Positions 1 through 5,980 of a stretch of DNA of 7,306 bases are shown here, one piece after another. The stretch covers positions 1-7,306 of the forward strand of contig CAJUSJ010000128.1 of NCBI GenBank assembly GCA_910588865.1, read 5' to 3'. Below the pieces are notes generated by a model. It saw only the letters and a program-made list of their open reading frames with translations. It searched no databases and had not been told where the DNA came from. A program made the position numbers and the translations under genes. The first letter of the stretch is position 1; the number at the start of each line of letters is the position of its first letter. The stretch is from an uncultured Lachnospiraceae bacterium (lineage in GTDB: Bacteria; Bacillota; Clostridia; Lachnospirales; Lachnospiraceae).

Positions 1-1493
1 GCGCTCCCCTGATCACCAACGACGGCGTGACCATCGCCAAGGAGATCGAGCTGGAAGACGCGTTTGAGAATATGGGAGCCCAGCTGGTGAAGGAAGTTGC
101 CACCAAGACCAACGATGTAGCCGGCGACGGAACCACAACCGCCACTGTCCTGGCTCAGGCTATGATCAACGAGGGCATGAAGAACTTAGCCGCGGGAGCG
201 AACCCCATTGTCCTGAGAAAGGGCATGAAAAAAGCCACAGACGCCGCGGTGGAAGCTATCGCGAAGATGAGCCAGCCTATCAGCGGCAAGGATCAGATCG
301 CGAGAGTGGCCGCTATCTCCGCTTCCAGCGATGAGGTGGGCGAGATGGTAGCGGACGCTATGGAGAAGGTGTCCAAGGACGGCGTCATCACCATCGAGGA
401 GTCCAAGACCATGAAGACCGAGCTGGATCTTGTGGAAGGAATGCAGTTTGACAGAGGTTATGTGTCCGCTTATATGTGCACGGACATGGACAAGATGGAG
501 GCCAACTTAGACAGCCCCTATATCCTGATCACAGACAAGAAGATTTCCAACATCCAGGAGATTCTGCCAGTGCTGGAGCAGATCGTGCAGTCCGGTGCGA
601 GACTTCTGATCATCGCTGAAGATGTGGAGGGCGAGGCTCTCACCACCCTCATCGTCAACAAGCTGAGAGGAACCTTCAACGTAGTGGCCGTCAAGGCACC
701 TGGCTACGGCGACAGGAGAAAAGAGATGCTGCAGGATATCGCTATCCTTACAGGCGGCACCGTGATCTCCAGCGACCTTGGACTGGAACTCAAGGATGTG
801 ACCATGGATCAGCTTGGCCAGGCCAAGTCTGTTAAGGTACAGAAGGAGAACACCATCATCGTGGACGGCGAGGGCGACAAGGATGCCATCTCCTCCAGGA
901 TTGCCCAGATCAGAGGCCAGATCGAAGAGACCACATCTGATTTTGACAGAGAGAAGCTGCAGGAGAGACTGGCCAAGCTGGCAGGCGGCGTAGCCGTGAT
1001 CCGGGTAGGTGCGGCCACAGAGACCGAGATGAAGGAAGCCAAGCTCCGCATGGAGGATGCGCTGGCAGCTACCAAGGCAGCCGTGGAAGAGGGAATCATC
1101 GCGGGCGGCGGTTCCGCTTATGTACACGCTATTGACGAAGTGACAAAGCTTCTGCCTGAGTTAGAAGGCGATGAGAAGACCGGTGCGAACATTATCATCA
1201 AGGCCTTGGAGTCTCCTCTGTATCACATTGTAGCCAATGCGGGATTAGAGGGCGCTGTCATCATCAACAAGGTAAAAGAATCTTCGGTGGGAACCGGATT
1301 CGACGCATATAAGGAAGAATATGTAAACATGATTGAGGCCGGAATCCTTGACCCGGCAAAAGTAACCAGAAGCGCGCTGCAGAATGCCACAAGTGTAGCG
1401 TCAACTCTGTTGACAACTGAGTCTGTTGTTGCTAATATTAAAGAAGAAACTCCAGCCATGCCAGCCGGCGGCGGTATGGGAGGAATGATGTAA
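1..1493 (+). CDS. groEL: GroEL chaperonin (60 kDa), 5'-truncated by the window edge
   Basis: ATP-dependent cytosolic chaperonin that forms a tetradecameric ring and folds proteins with its GroES cap. The reading frame is open from base 3 (APLITNDGVTIAKE...), so the apparent GTG start at 27 is an internal valine codon, not a start. By comparison with E. coli GroEL, about 45 N-terminal residues are missing and 496 remain of roughly 540. Visible signatures are the ATP-binding GDGTTTA loop near the start, the apical domain, RMEDALAATKAAVEEGIIAGGG (written in parts: RMEDAL holds the ATPase aspartate, AGGG the nucleotide-contact glycines) and a C-terminal tail ending GGGMGGMM. No frameshift is seen. 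groES normally lies upstream and would be outside the window. Codon use is GC-rich compared with the genes at the other end. Identification is certain. Confidence 0.98.
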   Translation, partial: APLITNDGVTIAKEIELEDAFENMGAQLVKEVATKTNDVAGDGTTTATVLAQAMINEGMKNLAAGANPIVLRKGMKKATDAAVEAIAKMSQPISGKDQIARVAAISASSDEVGEMVADAMEKVSKDGVITIEESKTMKTELDLVEGMQFDRGYVSAYMCTDMDKMEANLDSPYILITDKKISNIQEILPVLEQIVQSGARLLIIAEDVEGEALTTLIVNKLRGTFNVVAVKAPGYGDRRKEMLQDIAILTGGTVISSDLGLELKDVTMDQLGQAKSVKVQKENTIIVDGEGDKDAISSRIAQIRGQIEETTSDFDREKLQERLAKLAGGVAVIRVGAATETEMKEAKLRMEDALAATKAAVEEGIIAGGGSAYVHAIDEVTKLLPELEGDEKTGANIIIKALESPLYHIVANAGLEGAVIINKVKESSVGTGFDAYKEEYVNMIEAGILDPAKVTRSALQNATSVASTLLTTESVVANIKEETPAMPAGGGMGGMM

Positions 1494-1517
1494 GCAAAAG
1501 CAGAGCGGGGTTTAAGA

Positions 1518-1575
1518 AACATGCCTGGGGAGAGTGCCATGCTTGCGTGAGCATTCTTCCCAGGCATGTTTTGTC
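1518..1575 (+). terminator. Rho-independent terminator of groEL
   Basis: Perfect 12-bp arms AACATGCCTGGG (1518-1529) and CCCAGGCATGTT (1559-1570). Pairing continues inward for eight more pairs with two G·T wobbles (1530-1537 with 1551-1558), giving about a 20-bp stem. A short T-rich stretch (TTTTGTCT) follows at once. It begins 25 bases after the groEL stop codon and so insulates the next gene. Confidence 0.85.
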
Positions 1576-1663
1576 TCACAGGAAAGAACCGCCAGTGAGA
1601 ATATGCCCTGCGAGGACCCTGCCCTGAACAATGGCTAGGAAAAAAGAAAGGACCCTAAAAAAT

Positions 1664-2158
1664 ATGAATGATTCCTACACAGAATGGCTGGTAAAGCAAA
1701 AAGCCCCGGCCTACAGTATCCTGATCAAGGCCGGGATGATTTTTCTCTGTGTCATCGGAGCTTACCTGGCTCTCACAACAGTCTTCGGTATCCTGGTCCT
1801 GGCGGCCGTGGGCGCGGCTACCTACTTCGTTTTTCAGAATCTCAGCCTGGAATTTGAATACCTGATTGTTAATGACCAGATCAGCATTGATAAAATCATG
1901 GGACAGGCCAGGAGGAAGAAGGCGTGGGAGGGCGTGCTCAGCGAAATTCAGATTATCGCGCCCCTTGACTCCTATGTATTAAAAGATTACGAGAAACAAA
2001 ATATGAAAGTCCTGGATTTTGGTTCCCACACTCCAGGCGCAAAGCCATACGGCATGGTCCACCAGGGCAACGGACAGTGTACCAAGATCATCTTTGAGCC
2101 CAATGACAAGATCTTAAACCACATCCGGCAGCGGGCCCCCAGAAAAGTAGTTATGTAA
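1664..2158 (+). CDS. Small two-helix membrane protein of unknown function (DUF6106-like)
   Basis: Predicted 164-aa inner-membrane protein; the function is unknown. From the ATG at 1664 (MNDSYTEWLVKQKAP...) it has a short basic N-terminus and two adjacent hydrophobic segments at about residues 18-38 and 40-57. A soluble C-terminal domain follows, with EFEYLIVNDQISIDKIMGQA and a basic ARRKK patch near residue 84, and the protein ends in a basic tail. The layout recalls a Lachnospiraceae family annotated as DUF6106; that is from memory and not verified. An in-frame ATG at 1631 would add 11 residues (MARKKERTLKN). I prefer 1664 because GAAAGGA lies 11 bases upstream and family members, as I recall them, begin MND. 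The 1631 start has GAGGA at the longer distance of 14 bases. The gene stands alone between the groEL terminator and a hairpin-rich spacer. Confidence 0.8.
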   Translation: MNDSYTEWLVKQKAPAYSILIKAGMIFLCVIGAYLALTTVFGILVLAAVGAATYFVFQNLSLEFEYLIVNDQISIDKIMGQARRKKAWEGVLSEIQIIAPLDSYVLKDYEKQNMKVLDFGSHTPGAKPYGMVHQGNGQCTKIIFEPNDKILNHIRQRAPRKVVM

Positions 2159-2234
2159 TGGCAGGGATGCGGGTTTATCTTTATGTGGATAGAGAGTCGG
2201 GGTCGGGGGAGCCTGGCTTCTATGTGTGATAGCA

Positions 2235-2260
2235 GGAGCCAAAGCATATGCTTTGGCTCC
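2235..2260. repeat. 26-bp perfect palindrome
   Basis: Half-site GGAGCCAAAGCAT is followed immediately by its exact reverse complement. As RNA it would form an 11-bp hairpin with an ATAT loop. It starts 76 bases after the membrane-protein stop codon and may act as a terminator or transcript-end stabiliser. However, no T tract follows it on either strand, so a normal intrinsic terminator is not shown. It could also be a protein-binding dyad. Confidence 0.7.
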
Positions 2261-2275
2261 ATAACCATACTGGCT

Positions 2276-2305
2276 CATGACGGATCAGCGGAGTGATTCG
2301 TCATG
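2276..2305. repeat. 12-bp inverted repeat (hairpin)
   Basis: Arms CATGACGGATCA (2276-2287) and TGATTCGTCATG (2294-2305) pair over 12 positions with one G·T wobble around a six-base GCGGAG loop. It lies 15 bases after the 26-bp palindrome and has no T tract. Its function is not visible; transcript processing or a regulatory dyad are options. Confidence 0.55.
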
Positions 2306-2370
2306 GTGCGAACAGTAACGAATAATCTGCTCTCAGAGCGAGAAAACTTCCTGTAATCTATGGGAAGTTG

Positions 2371-2379
2371 TGCTATTAT
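2371..2379 (+). promoter_or_regulatory. Possible extended -10 promoter for the Rpn gene
   Basis: TGC followed by TATTAT matches an extended -10 (TGnTATAAT) with one hexamer mismatch. No good -35 box lies 16-18 bases upstream. Transcription from about 2386 would give the Rpn gene a leader of roughly 320 bases containing the whole 62-bp repeat array. This is a weak, consensus-only call. Confidence 0.3.
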
Positions 2380-2510
2380 ATCTATAACAGCATATCTCCT
2401 GTATTTCGGCATAAGTAAGATGCCGTCCTTGTTGTTTCTAGGACAGGCTGATTCCGGTCTGGTCTGACGCGGTACAATCGCGAAATTTCAATATGATACA
2501 TTATGGTATA

Positions 2511-2691
2511 AAGTGTCCCGACTCCGAAGGAGTGTGTAATACGATATGCCTTTGGGTATACAATGTGACACGAAGTGTCCCGGCTCCGAAGGAGCGTGTA
2601 ATACGGTATGCCCTTGGGTATACAATGTGACACGAAGTGTCCCGGCTCCGAAGGAGCATGTGTTATGGTGTGCCCTTGGGCATAACAAATG
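2511..2691 (+). repeat. Three tandem 62-bp repeats with embedded hairpins
   Basis: Units begin AAGTGTCCC at 2511, 2573 and 2635, exactly 62 bp apart. Units 1 and 2 are nearly identical; unit 3 diverges after its middle and decays around 2691, 14 bases before the Rpn start codon. Each junction holds GACAC-GAA-GTGTC (2567-2579 and 2629-2641). Each unit holds RCTCC-GAA-GGAGY (2521-2533, 2583-2595, 2645-2657) and a stem like GTATGCC-CTTG-GGTATAC (2606-2623). In the second hairpin the outer pair changes from A-T in unit 1 to G-C in units 2 and 3, which preserves pairing. The 62-bp period is not a multiple of three, which argues against a repeated protein. The 3' arm of that hairpin reads GAAGGAG, a Shine-Dalgarno-like core. 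Confidence 0.9.
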
Positions 2692-2704
2692 AGAAAGGGA
2701 AACT

Positions 2705-3472
2705 ATGGGTAAACCTGATATCGCGGTAAACCAAATGCTGATGAGAAAGGAGAGATTCGCGGATCTGATGAACGGAAGCCTGTACGGAGGAAGACAGGTG
2801 CTGAGTGCCGGGGATCTGGAGATGGCTCCAAACCAGCCAGGGGTATTTTACGAGGCAGAGAATGAAAAGAAAATTGCCCTGGAGAGGCGGGGCGACGTGC
2901 GGATGAGGGCGGAGCTGGGAACCTACAGAGTGATCCTTGCCAATGAGCTTCAAAATAAGGTTCACCTGGCCATGCCGGTGCGCGATATGCTTTACGATGC
3001 CCTGGAATATGTGAGGCAGATACAGGACATGGAAAAGAAGCATAAGGAAGAAGGGGAGAAACTGGAAGGAGACGGGTTTTTGTCGGGAATCTCCAAGAAG
3101 GATCGCCTGACGCCTGTGATTACCACTGTATTGTACTTTGGGCCGGAATGGGATGGGGTGGAGGGCCTTTATGAGATGATGGGTCTGGTGGATCGTGGAG
3201 ATATGGATGAATTAAAGAAATATCTGCCGGATTACCATGTAAATCCTATAGACGCAAATCATATAAACGATGTAAAGCTATTCAGAAGCTGTTTACAGCA
3301 TATTTTCAGTATGGTAAAATTGAGGAAAGATAAAAAGGGCCTATATAAGTATCTGAAGGATCACAAAAAGGATATGCAAAAAATGGACAGCGTGGAGAGG
3401 ATGGCAGCTTGGGTGCTTTCGGGAGAGCGGAAACGGATGGCGAAGTTTTTGAATGAGAGGGAAGGAGGATGA
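2705..3472 (+). CDS. Rpn-family recombination-promoting nuclease / YhgA-like putative transposase
   Basis: 255-aa protein of the PD-(D/E)XK nuclease superfamily, Rpn (YhgA-like) branch. E. coli members are DNA endonucleases that raise RecA-independent recombination, and some act in toxin-like anti-phage defence. Sequence support: FADLMNGSLYGG near residues 18-29; the core strand ILANELQN with E81 and Q83, in the place of the 'IENQ' motif of clostridial members; then VHLAMPVRDMLYDALEYVRQI (residues 86-106, quoted in part), a family hallmark; and LTPVITTVLYFGPEWDG at about 135-151. The C-terminal third is rich in Lys and Met. The start is set by AAAGGGA just upstream, with a short gap. The gene is single, with the 62-bp repeats directly before it and a strong terminator after it. 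Exact catalytic assignments are inferred. GGAGG at 3160-3164, 11 bases before an in-frame ATG at 3176, could start an internal 98-aa product. Confidence 0.85.
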   Translation: MGKPDIAVNQMLMRKERFADLMNGSLYGGRQVLSAGDLEMAPNQPGVFYEAENEKKIALERRGDVRMRAELGTYRVILANELQNKVHLAMPVRDMLYDALEYVRQIQDMEKKHKEEGEKLEGDGFLSGISKKDRLTPVITTVLYFGPEWDGVEGLYEMMGLVDRGDMDELKKYLPDYHVNPIDANHINDVKLFRSCLQHIFSMVKLRKDKKGLYKYLKDHKKDMQKMDSVERMAAWVLSGERKRMAKFLNEREGG

Positions 3473-3565
3473 GGTTGAGAGGGTTATAGAAGACAGAGAT
3501 TATTGACTTTGGCTGTATGAGGAGTATGGGATTTAAGAGCGGCGAATGCTCTGTATAAAAACAAG

Positions 3566-3604
3566 ACAGGCATCTGATCAATGATGATCGGATGCCTGTT
3601 TTTT
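3566..3604 (+). terminator. Rho-independent terminator after the Rpn gene
   Basis: Arms ACAGGCATCTGATCA (3566-3580) and TGATCGGATGCCTGT (3585-3599) form a 15-bp stem with one G·T wobble and an ATGA loop, followed by TTTTT. It lies about 95 bases past the Rpn stop codon. It should shield the integrase segment from upstream transcription, which matters for any switch located there. Confidence 0.9.
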
Positions 3605-3627
3605 GTGCGCGAAATATATATGGAATG

Positions 3628-3664
3628 TTTCTCCTGCTTTCGCGGATTTCCCAAATCCGCGAAA
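3628..3664 (+). repeat. Left 37-bp inverted repeat of the integrase segment (candidate crossover site)
   Basis: Exact reverse complement of 5043-5079. It contains a near-complete internal palindrome (3636-3666): a 14-bp arm GCTTTCGCGGATTT, the centre CCC, then the arm's exact complement. The layout suits a tyrosine-recombinase core site: two 12-bp arms around a 7-bp asymmetric centre, TTCCCAA. The adjoining CTCCT on the outer side is also part of the repeat. A purely structural (hairpin) role is the alternative; there is no T tract directly after the stem. Confidence 0.85.
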
Positions 3665-3778
3665 GCCTGTCAAGGGATTTTTTCCACTCTAAAAAACATT
3701 GATCTCCCTTAAAATGGCTGTATGGGTGTAATTTTACCACATGTTGAGGAGAAATGCTACTTATTTTTCAAAATTTCT

Positions 3779-3806
3779 TTGTAAACAACAGGAAATACGG
3801 TATAAA
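3779..3806 (+). promoter_or_regulatory. Likely promoter of the integrase gene
   Basis: TTGTAA (3779-3784, four of six to the -35 consensus), a 16-base spacer, then TATAAA (3801-3806, five of six to the -10). Transcription would begin near 3813, downstream of the ATG at 3754 but upstream of the ATG at 3877, supporting the later start. The promoter is inside the 37-bp inverted repeats, so it would turn with the gene if the segment inverts. The direct-repeat arm sites (3821-3847) fall just past it, as expected for self-repression by bound recombinase. Confidence 0.45.
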
Positions 3807-3820
3807 AATGGAACCCATTA

Positions 3821-3847
3821 ACGTTTTTGTGGTCAGATTTGTGGTCA
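3821..3847 (+). repeat. Left copy of integrase-associated direct repeat (candidate arm-type sites)
   Basis: Contains TTTGTGGTCA twice, 12 bp apart (3826-3835 and 3838-3847), preceded by ACG. Nearly the same string recurs in the same orientation at 4975-5000, in the last codons of the integrase. Short paired direct repeats beside a tyrosine integrase are typical of arm-type sites bound by its N-terminal domain. That role is inferred. Confidence 0.65.
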
Positions 3848-3876
3848 AAATCAGAGAGAAAAGAGAGGGAACGATT

Positions 3877-5010
3877 ATGGCAAGGCACGGGGAAAATATC
3901 CGAAAAAGAGCAGACGGAAGGTGGGAAGGGCGCTATCCCATATACAGTGAGGAGAAAGGGAGAAAATCGTACCGCTCTGTCTATGGAAGCAGCTACAGGG
4001 AGGTCAAGGAAAAGCTGGCAGGACAAAACAGCTGCCTGCGTAAGCCAGTGGAACTGGGGGATAAAACCGGAGACCAGGTATCAAGTTCGTGTGACAAGAT
4101 TCTGTTTAATGATGCCGCGAAAGAGTGGTTTTTGGAAATCAGGAAATCAAAGAAGCAATCCACCTACATAAAATATATGCTGATCTATTCCAACCATTTG
4201 GAAGGTTCGTTTTCAGATATGGAACCGCGTCAGATCACGGATCTATTGGTAGCGGAAAAGTTCTCCGGTTCATTGTCGGACAGTACCCGGAAAAGTATTT
4301 ATTGTGTATTAAATCAGATCCTGAAATTTGCCTCCAGAAAGTATTCCATCCTTGTTCCCAATTTAAAGAACCCTGCTTTGGACTCATGTCGTAAGCCAGT
4401 GGAGGTACTTACCAGAATGGAACAGGGCAGATTGCTTTCCATCCTCTACCAGGAGACAGATCTTTTTAAAACAGCGATTCTTTTGTGTTTGTATACAGGT
4501 CTTAGACTGGGAGAATTATGTGCCCTGAAATGGACTGATATTGACCTTGAAAATAGAATTGTCAGGGTCAGCGGTACGGTGCAGCGTCTTTATATAGAAG
4601 GCAAGGCGACAAAGACAGGACTTTTGGAGACATCTCCCAAGAGCGAATTCTCTAAACGGGAAATCCCCCTGTCCGCTGTAGCGGCAGACAGGCTAGAGGC
4701 ATTCAAGAATCATGAAACCTATGTGTTTGGAGGCAAAAAACCCGTGGAGCCCAGAACCATGCAGAACCATTTCAAGAAAATCATCAAGGAAGCCGGACTT
4801 CCAGATAAAAATTTTCATATCCTCCGCCATACATTTGCCACCAACTGCGTTGAAGGAGGAACAGATGTGAAAAGCCTCAGTGAGATTCTGGGACATTCGG
4901 ATGTACAGATTACCTTAAACCGGTATGTCCACCCATCCATGGATACGAAACGAAGACACATTGATTCTTTGTCTACGTTTTATGGTCAGATTCATGGTCA
5001 GGCAGGATAA
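3877..5010 (+). CDS. Tyrosine-type site-specific recombinase (integrase), catalytically complete
   Basis: 377-aa phage-integrase-family recombinase that cuts and rejoins DNA at paired sites. Domains in order: an N-terminal AP2-like arm-binding domain (MARHGENIRKRADGRWEGRY, residues 1-20 onward), a core-binding SAM-like domain at about 75-170, and a C-terminal catalytic domain. All catalytic residues are seen: R210 in TGLRLGE, K255 in TSPKSE, H314 and R317 in FHILRHTF, H340 in ILGHSD and the nucleophile Y350 in TLNRYVH. The frame is open to an ATG at 3754. I choose 3877 because AGAGGGA lies six bases before it, it starts the usual family N-terminus, and the likely promoter lies between the two; the 3754 ATG has GAGGAG only two bases away. 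The gene lies between perfect 37-bp inverted repeats, and its final codons (QIHGQAG) overlap a direct repeat also found in its leader. Probable role: inverting or moving its own segment, or acting on sites in the polysaccharide locus. Confidence 0.95.
   Translation: MARHGENIRKRADGRWEGRYPIYSEEKGRKSYRSVYGSSYREVKEKLAGQNSCLRKPVELGDKTGDQVSSSCDKILFNDAAKEWFLEIRKSKKQSTYIKYMLIYSNHLEGSFSDMEPRQITDLLVAEKFSGSLSDSTRKSIYCVLNQILKFASRKYSILVPNLKNPALDSCRKPVEVLTRMEQGRLLSILYQETDLFKTAILLCLYTGLRLGELCALKWTDIDLENRIVRVSGTVQRLYIEGKATKTGLLETSPKSEFSKREIPLSAVAADRLEAFKNHETYVFGGKKPVEPRTMQNHFKKIIKEAGLPDKNFHILRHTFATNCVEGGTDVKSLSEILGHSDVQITLNRYVHPSMDTKRRHIDSLSTFYGQIHGQAG
4975..5000 (+). repeat. Right copy of integrase-associated direct repeat, inside the int 3' end
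   Basis: ACGTTTT, then ATGGTCAGATT and CATGGTCA: the same string as 3821-3847 apart from one missing base and a few transitions. TGGTCA occurs twice, 12 bp apart, as in the left copy. It codes for the FYGQIHGQ tail of the integrase, so one sequence may serve both as C-terminus and as protein-binding site. Confidence 0.65.
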
Positions 5011-5042
5011 AAAAACAGATAACTGAGGGATTTTTAAAGGAT

Positions 5043-5079
5043 TTTCGCGGATTTGGGAAATCCGCGAAAGCAGGAGAAA
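5043..5079 (-). repeat. Right 37-bp inverted repeat of the integrase segment (candidate crossover site)
   Basis: Exact reverse complement of 3628-3664, lying 33 bases past the integrase stop codon. The internal palindrome (5041-5071) has the arm TTTCGCGGATTT, a GGG centre in place of CCC, and the complementary arm. The outermost two bases of its inner arm (AT instead of GC) differ from the left copy, so the perfect match ends there. The opposed CCC/GGG centres mean the two sites are in inverted orientation, which predicts inversion and not excision. Confidence 0.85.
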
Positions 5080-5106
5080 AATGGCTGGATCAGCAAAGTG
5101 GTGTGG

Positions 5107-5123
5107 ATATTGTATCACAATAT
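5107..5123 (+). promoter_or_regulatory. Operator-like dyad before the recombinase-like gene
   Basis: ATATTGT-ATC-ACAATAT: perfect 7-bp arms around three bases. It ends two bases before GGAAGG, the ribosome binding site of the gene at 5141. A repressor bound here could block transcription, or the RNA hairpin could limit ribosome access. No specific regulator can be named. Confidence 0.45.
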
Positions 5124-5140
5124 ATGGAAGGTGATGACCA

Positions 5141-5980
5141 GTGAAGACATCGTTGCTTTGTGAAGACAGCTGTGACACGATCCAAGGCTTTGTCACCAGT
5201 CAGATTTTAAGAAGAGGGTTGGACGAGAGGACAGAGAAGGCCTACAGGCTTGACCTGGAACATCTGCATGATTGGATTCAGAATCAACGGGATGGATATA
5301 TGGACGAAACGGTGGTAGAGGAGTATTTGGAGTATCTCATGAAAGACAAAAAGCTCAAATATTCTACCATTACCAGAAAATACAGGGTGTTTCGATACTA
5401 TCTGGGATATCTGGAGGGACAGGGACATCTGTCTGGATGCCGCCCCCTCTCCTGTCCTGTCATGGTGAGCGGGGAAGCAAAGAAGGCAGACAATGAACTG
5501 TCCAGAGCGGAAGTGGATTCTTTTTTTATGGCTTTGAACAGGGAATATGAAAATCTGGAAAATGAGTTTCGAAAGCGGGTGTGCCTTCGGGACAACGTTA
5601 TGATGGAACTGCTGTTTTACCATGGGATCGAGATCAGTGAGCTGCTGAGGCTGGAAGTCTCTGACTACAACTTAAAGTCCGGTGTTTTGACCATACGGGG
5701 GAAGCGGGAGAAGGAAAGAGGGGAATACCTGTTTTCCAGAGAACTGAGACAGAAGATGGAGCAGTGGATCGGAGAGCATGGTTATTTTGAGAAGAGCAAT
5801 GAATATGATAATGTGCTGTTTTTGTCCAAGATCGGAAAGCCGCTGTCTATGAAGATGGTGATATTGGTGTTTGAAAAATATAAGGTGATGGCGGGGATTG
5901 AGAAAGAGTCTACGCCTAAGGATTTGAAACGCAGTATGAAGAGATATGCCAGGGAGATGGTGGTGGAGAGGTGTAGTTAA
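5141..5980 (+). CDS. Degenerate tyrosine-recombinase-like protein lacking catalytic residues
   Basis: 279-aa protein with the fold signature of a tyrosine recombinase but probably unable to cut DNA. The N-terminal core-binding domain is clear (RTEKAYRLDLEHLHDWI-type helices; EEYLEYLMKDKKLKYSTITR, about residues 60-79). The catalytic domain starts normally (DNVMMELLFYHGIEISELLRL), but the expected Arg of 'GLRISEL' is Glu164. The HxLRH box has become TPKDLKRS (258-265; K260, K263 and R264 in place of H, R and H). The protein ends 14 residues later, before any LGH box or tyrosine. A Lys in IRGKREK remains. Downstream frames do not contain the missing end, so this is not a simple frameshift. The GTG start has GGAAGG nine bases upstream; a dyad lies just before it. 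The intact frame suggests selection for a non-catalytic role such as DNA-binding partner, directionality factor or regulator (inference). Confidence 0.85.
   Translation: MKTSLLCEDSCDTIQGFVTSQILRRGLDERTEKAYRLDLEHLHDWIQNQRDGYMDETVVEEYLEYLMKDKKLKYSTITRKYRVFRYYLGYLEGQGHLSGCRPLSCPVMVSGEAKKADNELSRAEVDSFFMALNREYENLENEFRKRVCLRDNVMMELLFYHGIEISELLRLEVSDYNLKSGVLTIRGKREKERGEYLFSRELRQKMEQWIGEHGYFEKSNEYDNVLFLSKIGKPLSMKMVILVFEKYKVMAGIEKESTPKDLKRSMKRYAREMVVERCS

Larger units (their letters stand above)
2159..2510. other. Hairpin-rich intergenic stretch without a gene
   Basis: No credible coding frame was found. The stretch holds a 26-bp perfect palindrome (2235-2260), a 12-bp hairpin (2276-2305), a 7-bp hairpin with arms AACTTCC and GGAAGTT (2345-2369) and a possible extended -10 promoter (2371-2379). 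From about 2470 the sequence drifts into degenerate similarity with the 62-bp repeats that begin at 2511. Frames open on the - strand here read across palindromes and repeats and have no plausible ribosome binding site. Confidence 0.6.

Noticed and set aside
507..1127. Long - strand frames opposite groEL
   Set aside because: They lie wholly antisense to an unambiguous groEL and have no family features; they follow from its biased codon use.
2382..2688. - strand frames of 83 and 66 codons over the repeat array
   Set aside because: Their repeated peptides are just the 62-bp units read in shifted frames; there is no ribosome site and the repeat period is not a multiple of three.
2511..2691. CRISPR array
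   Set aside because: The units are contiguous 62-bp copies with no unique spacers and no cas genes nearby.
2546..2692. + strand 48-codon frame running through the repeats to just before the Rpn gene
   Set aside because: It reads the repeats in changing frames; the only AAGGAG is 13 bases away within a hairpin, and the peptide resembles nothing known.
3667..3672. TTGACA on the - strand just inside the left inverted repeat as an outward promoter
   Set aside because: No -10-like hexamer lies 16-18 bases further on; that position falls in the GC-rich palindrome.
3754..3876. 41-residue N-terminal extension of the integrase from the ATG at 3754
   Set aside because: The ribosome site is only two bases from that ATG, the likely promoter lies downstream of it, and the usual family N-terminus begins at 3877.
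3827..4394. + strand frames of 114 and 89 codons overlapping the integrase
   Set aside because: They overlap the catalytically complete integrase in other frames and show no domain.
3628..5079. Insertion sequence with terminal inverted repeats
   Set aside because: The enclosed enzyme is a tyrosine integrase, not a DDE or HUH transposase. The repeats have recombinase-core architecture, and no flanking target duplication was seen. Not fully excluded.
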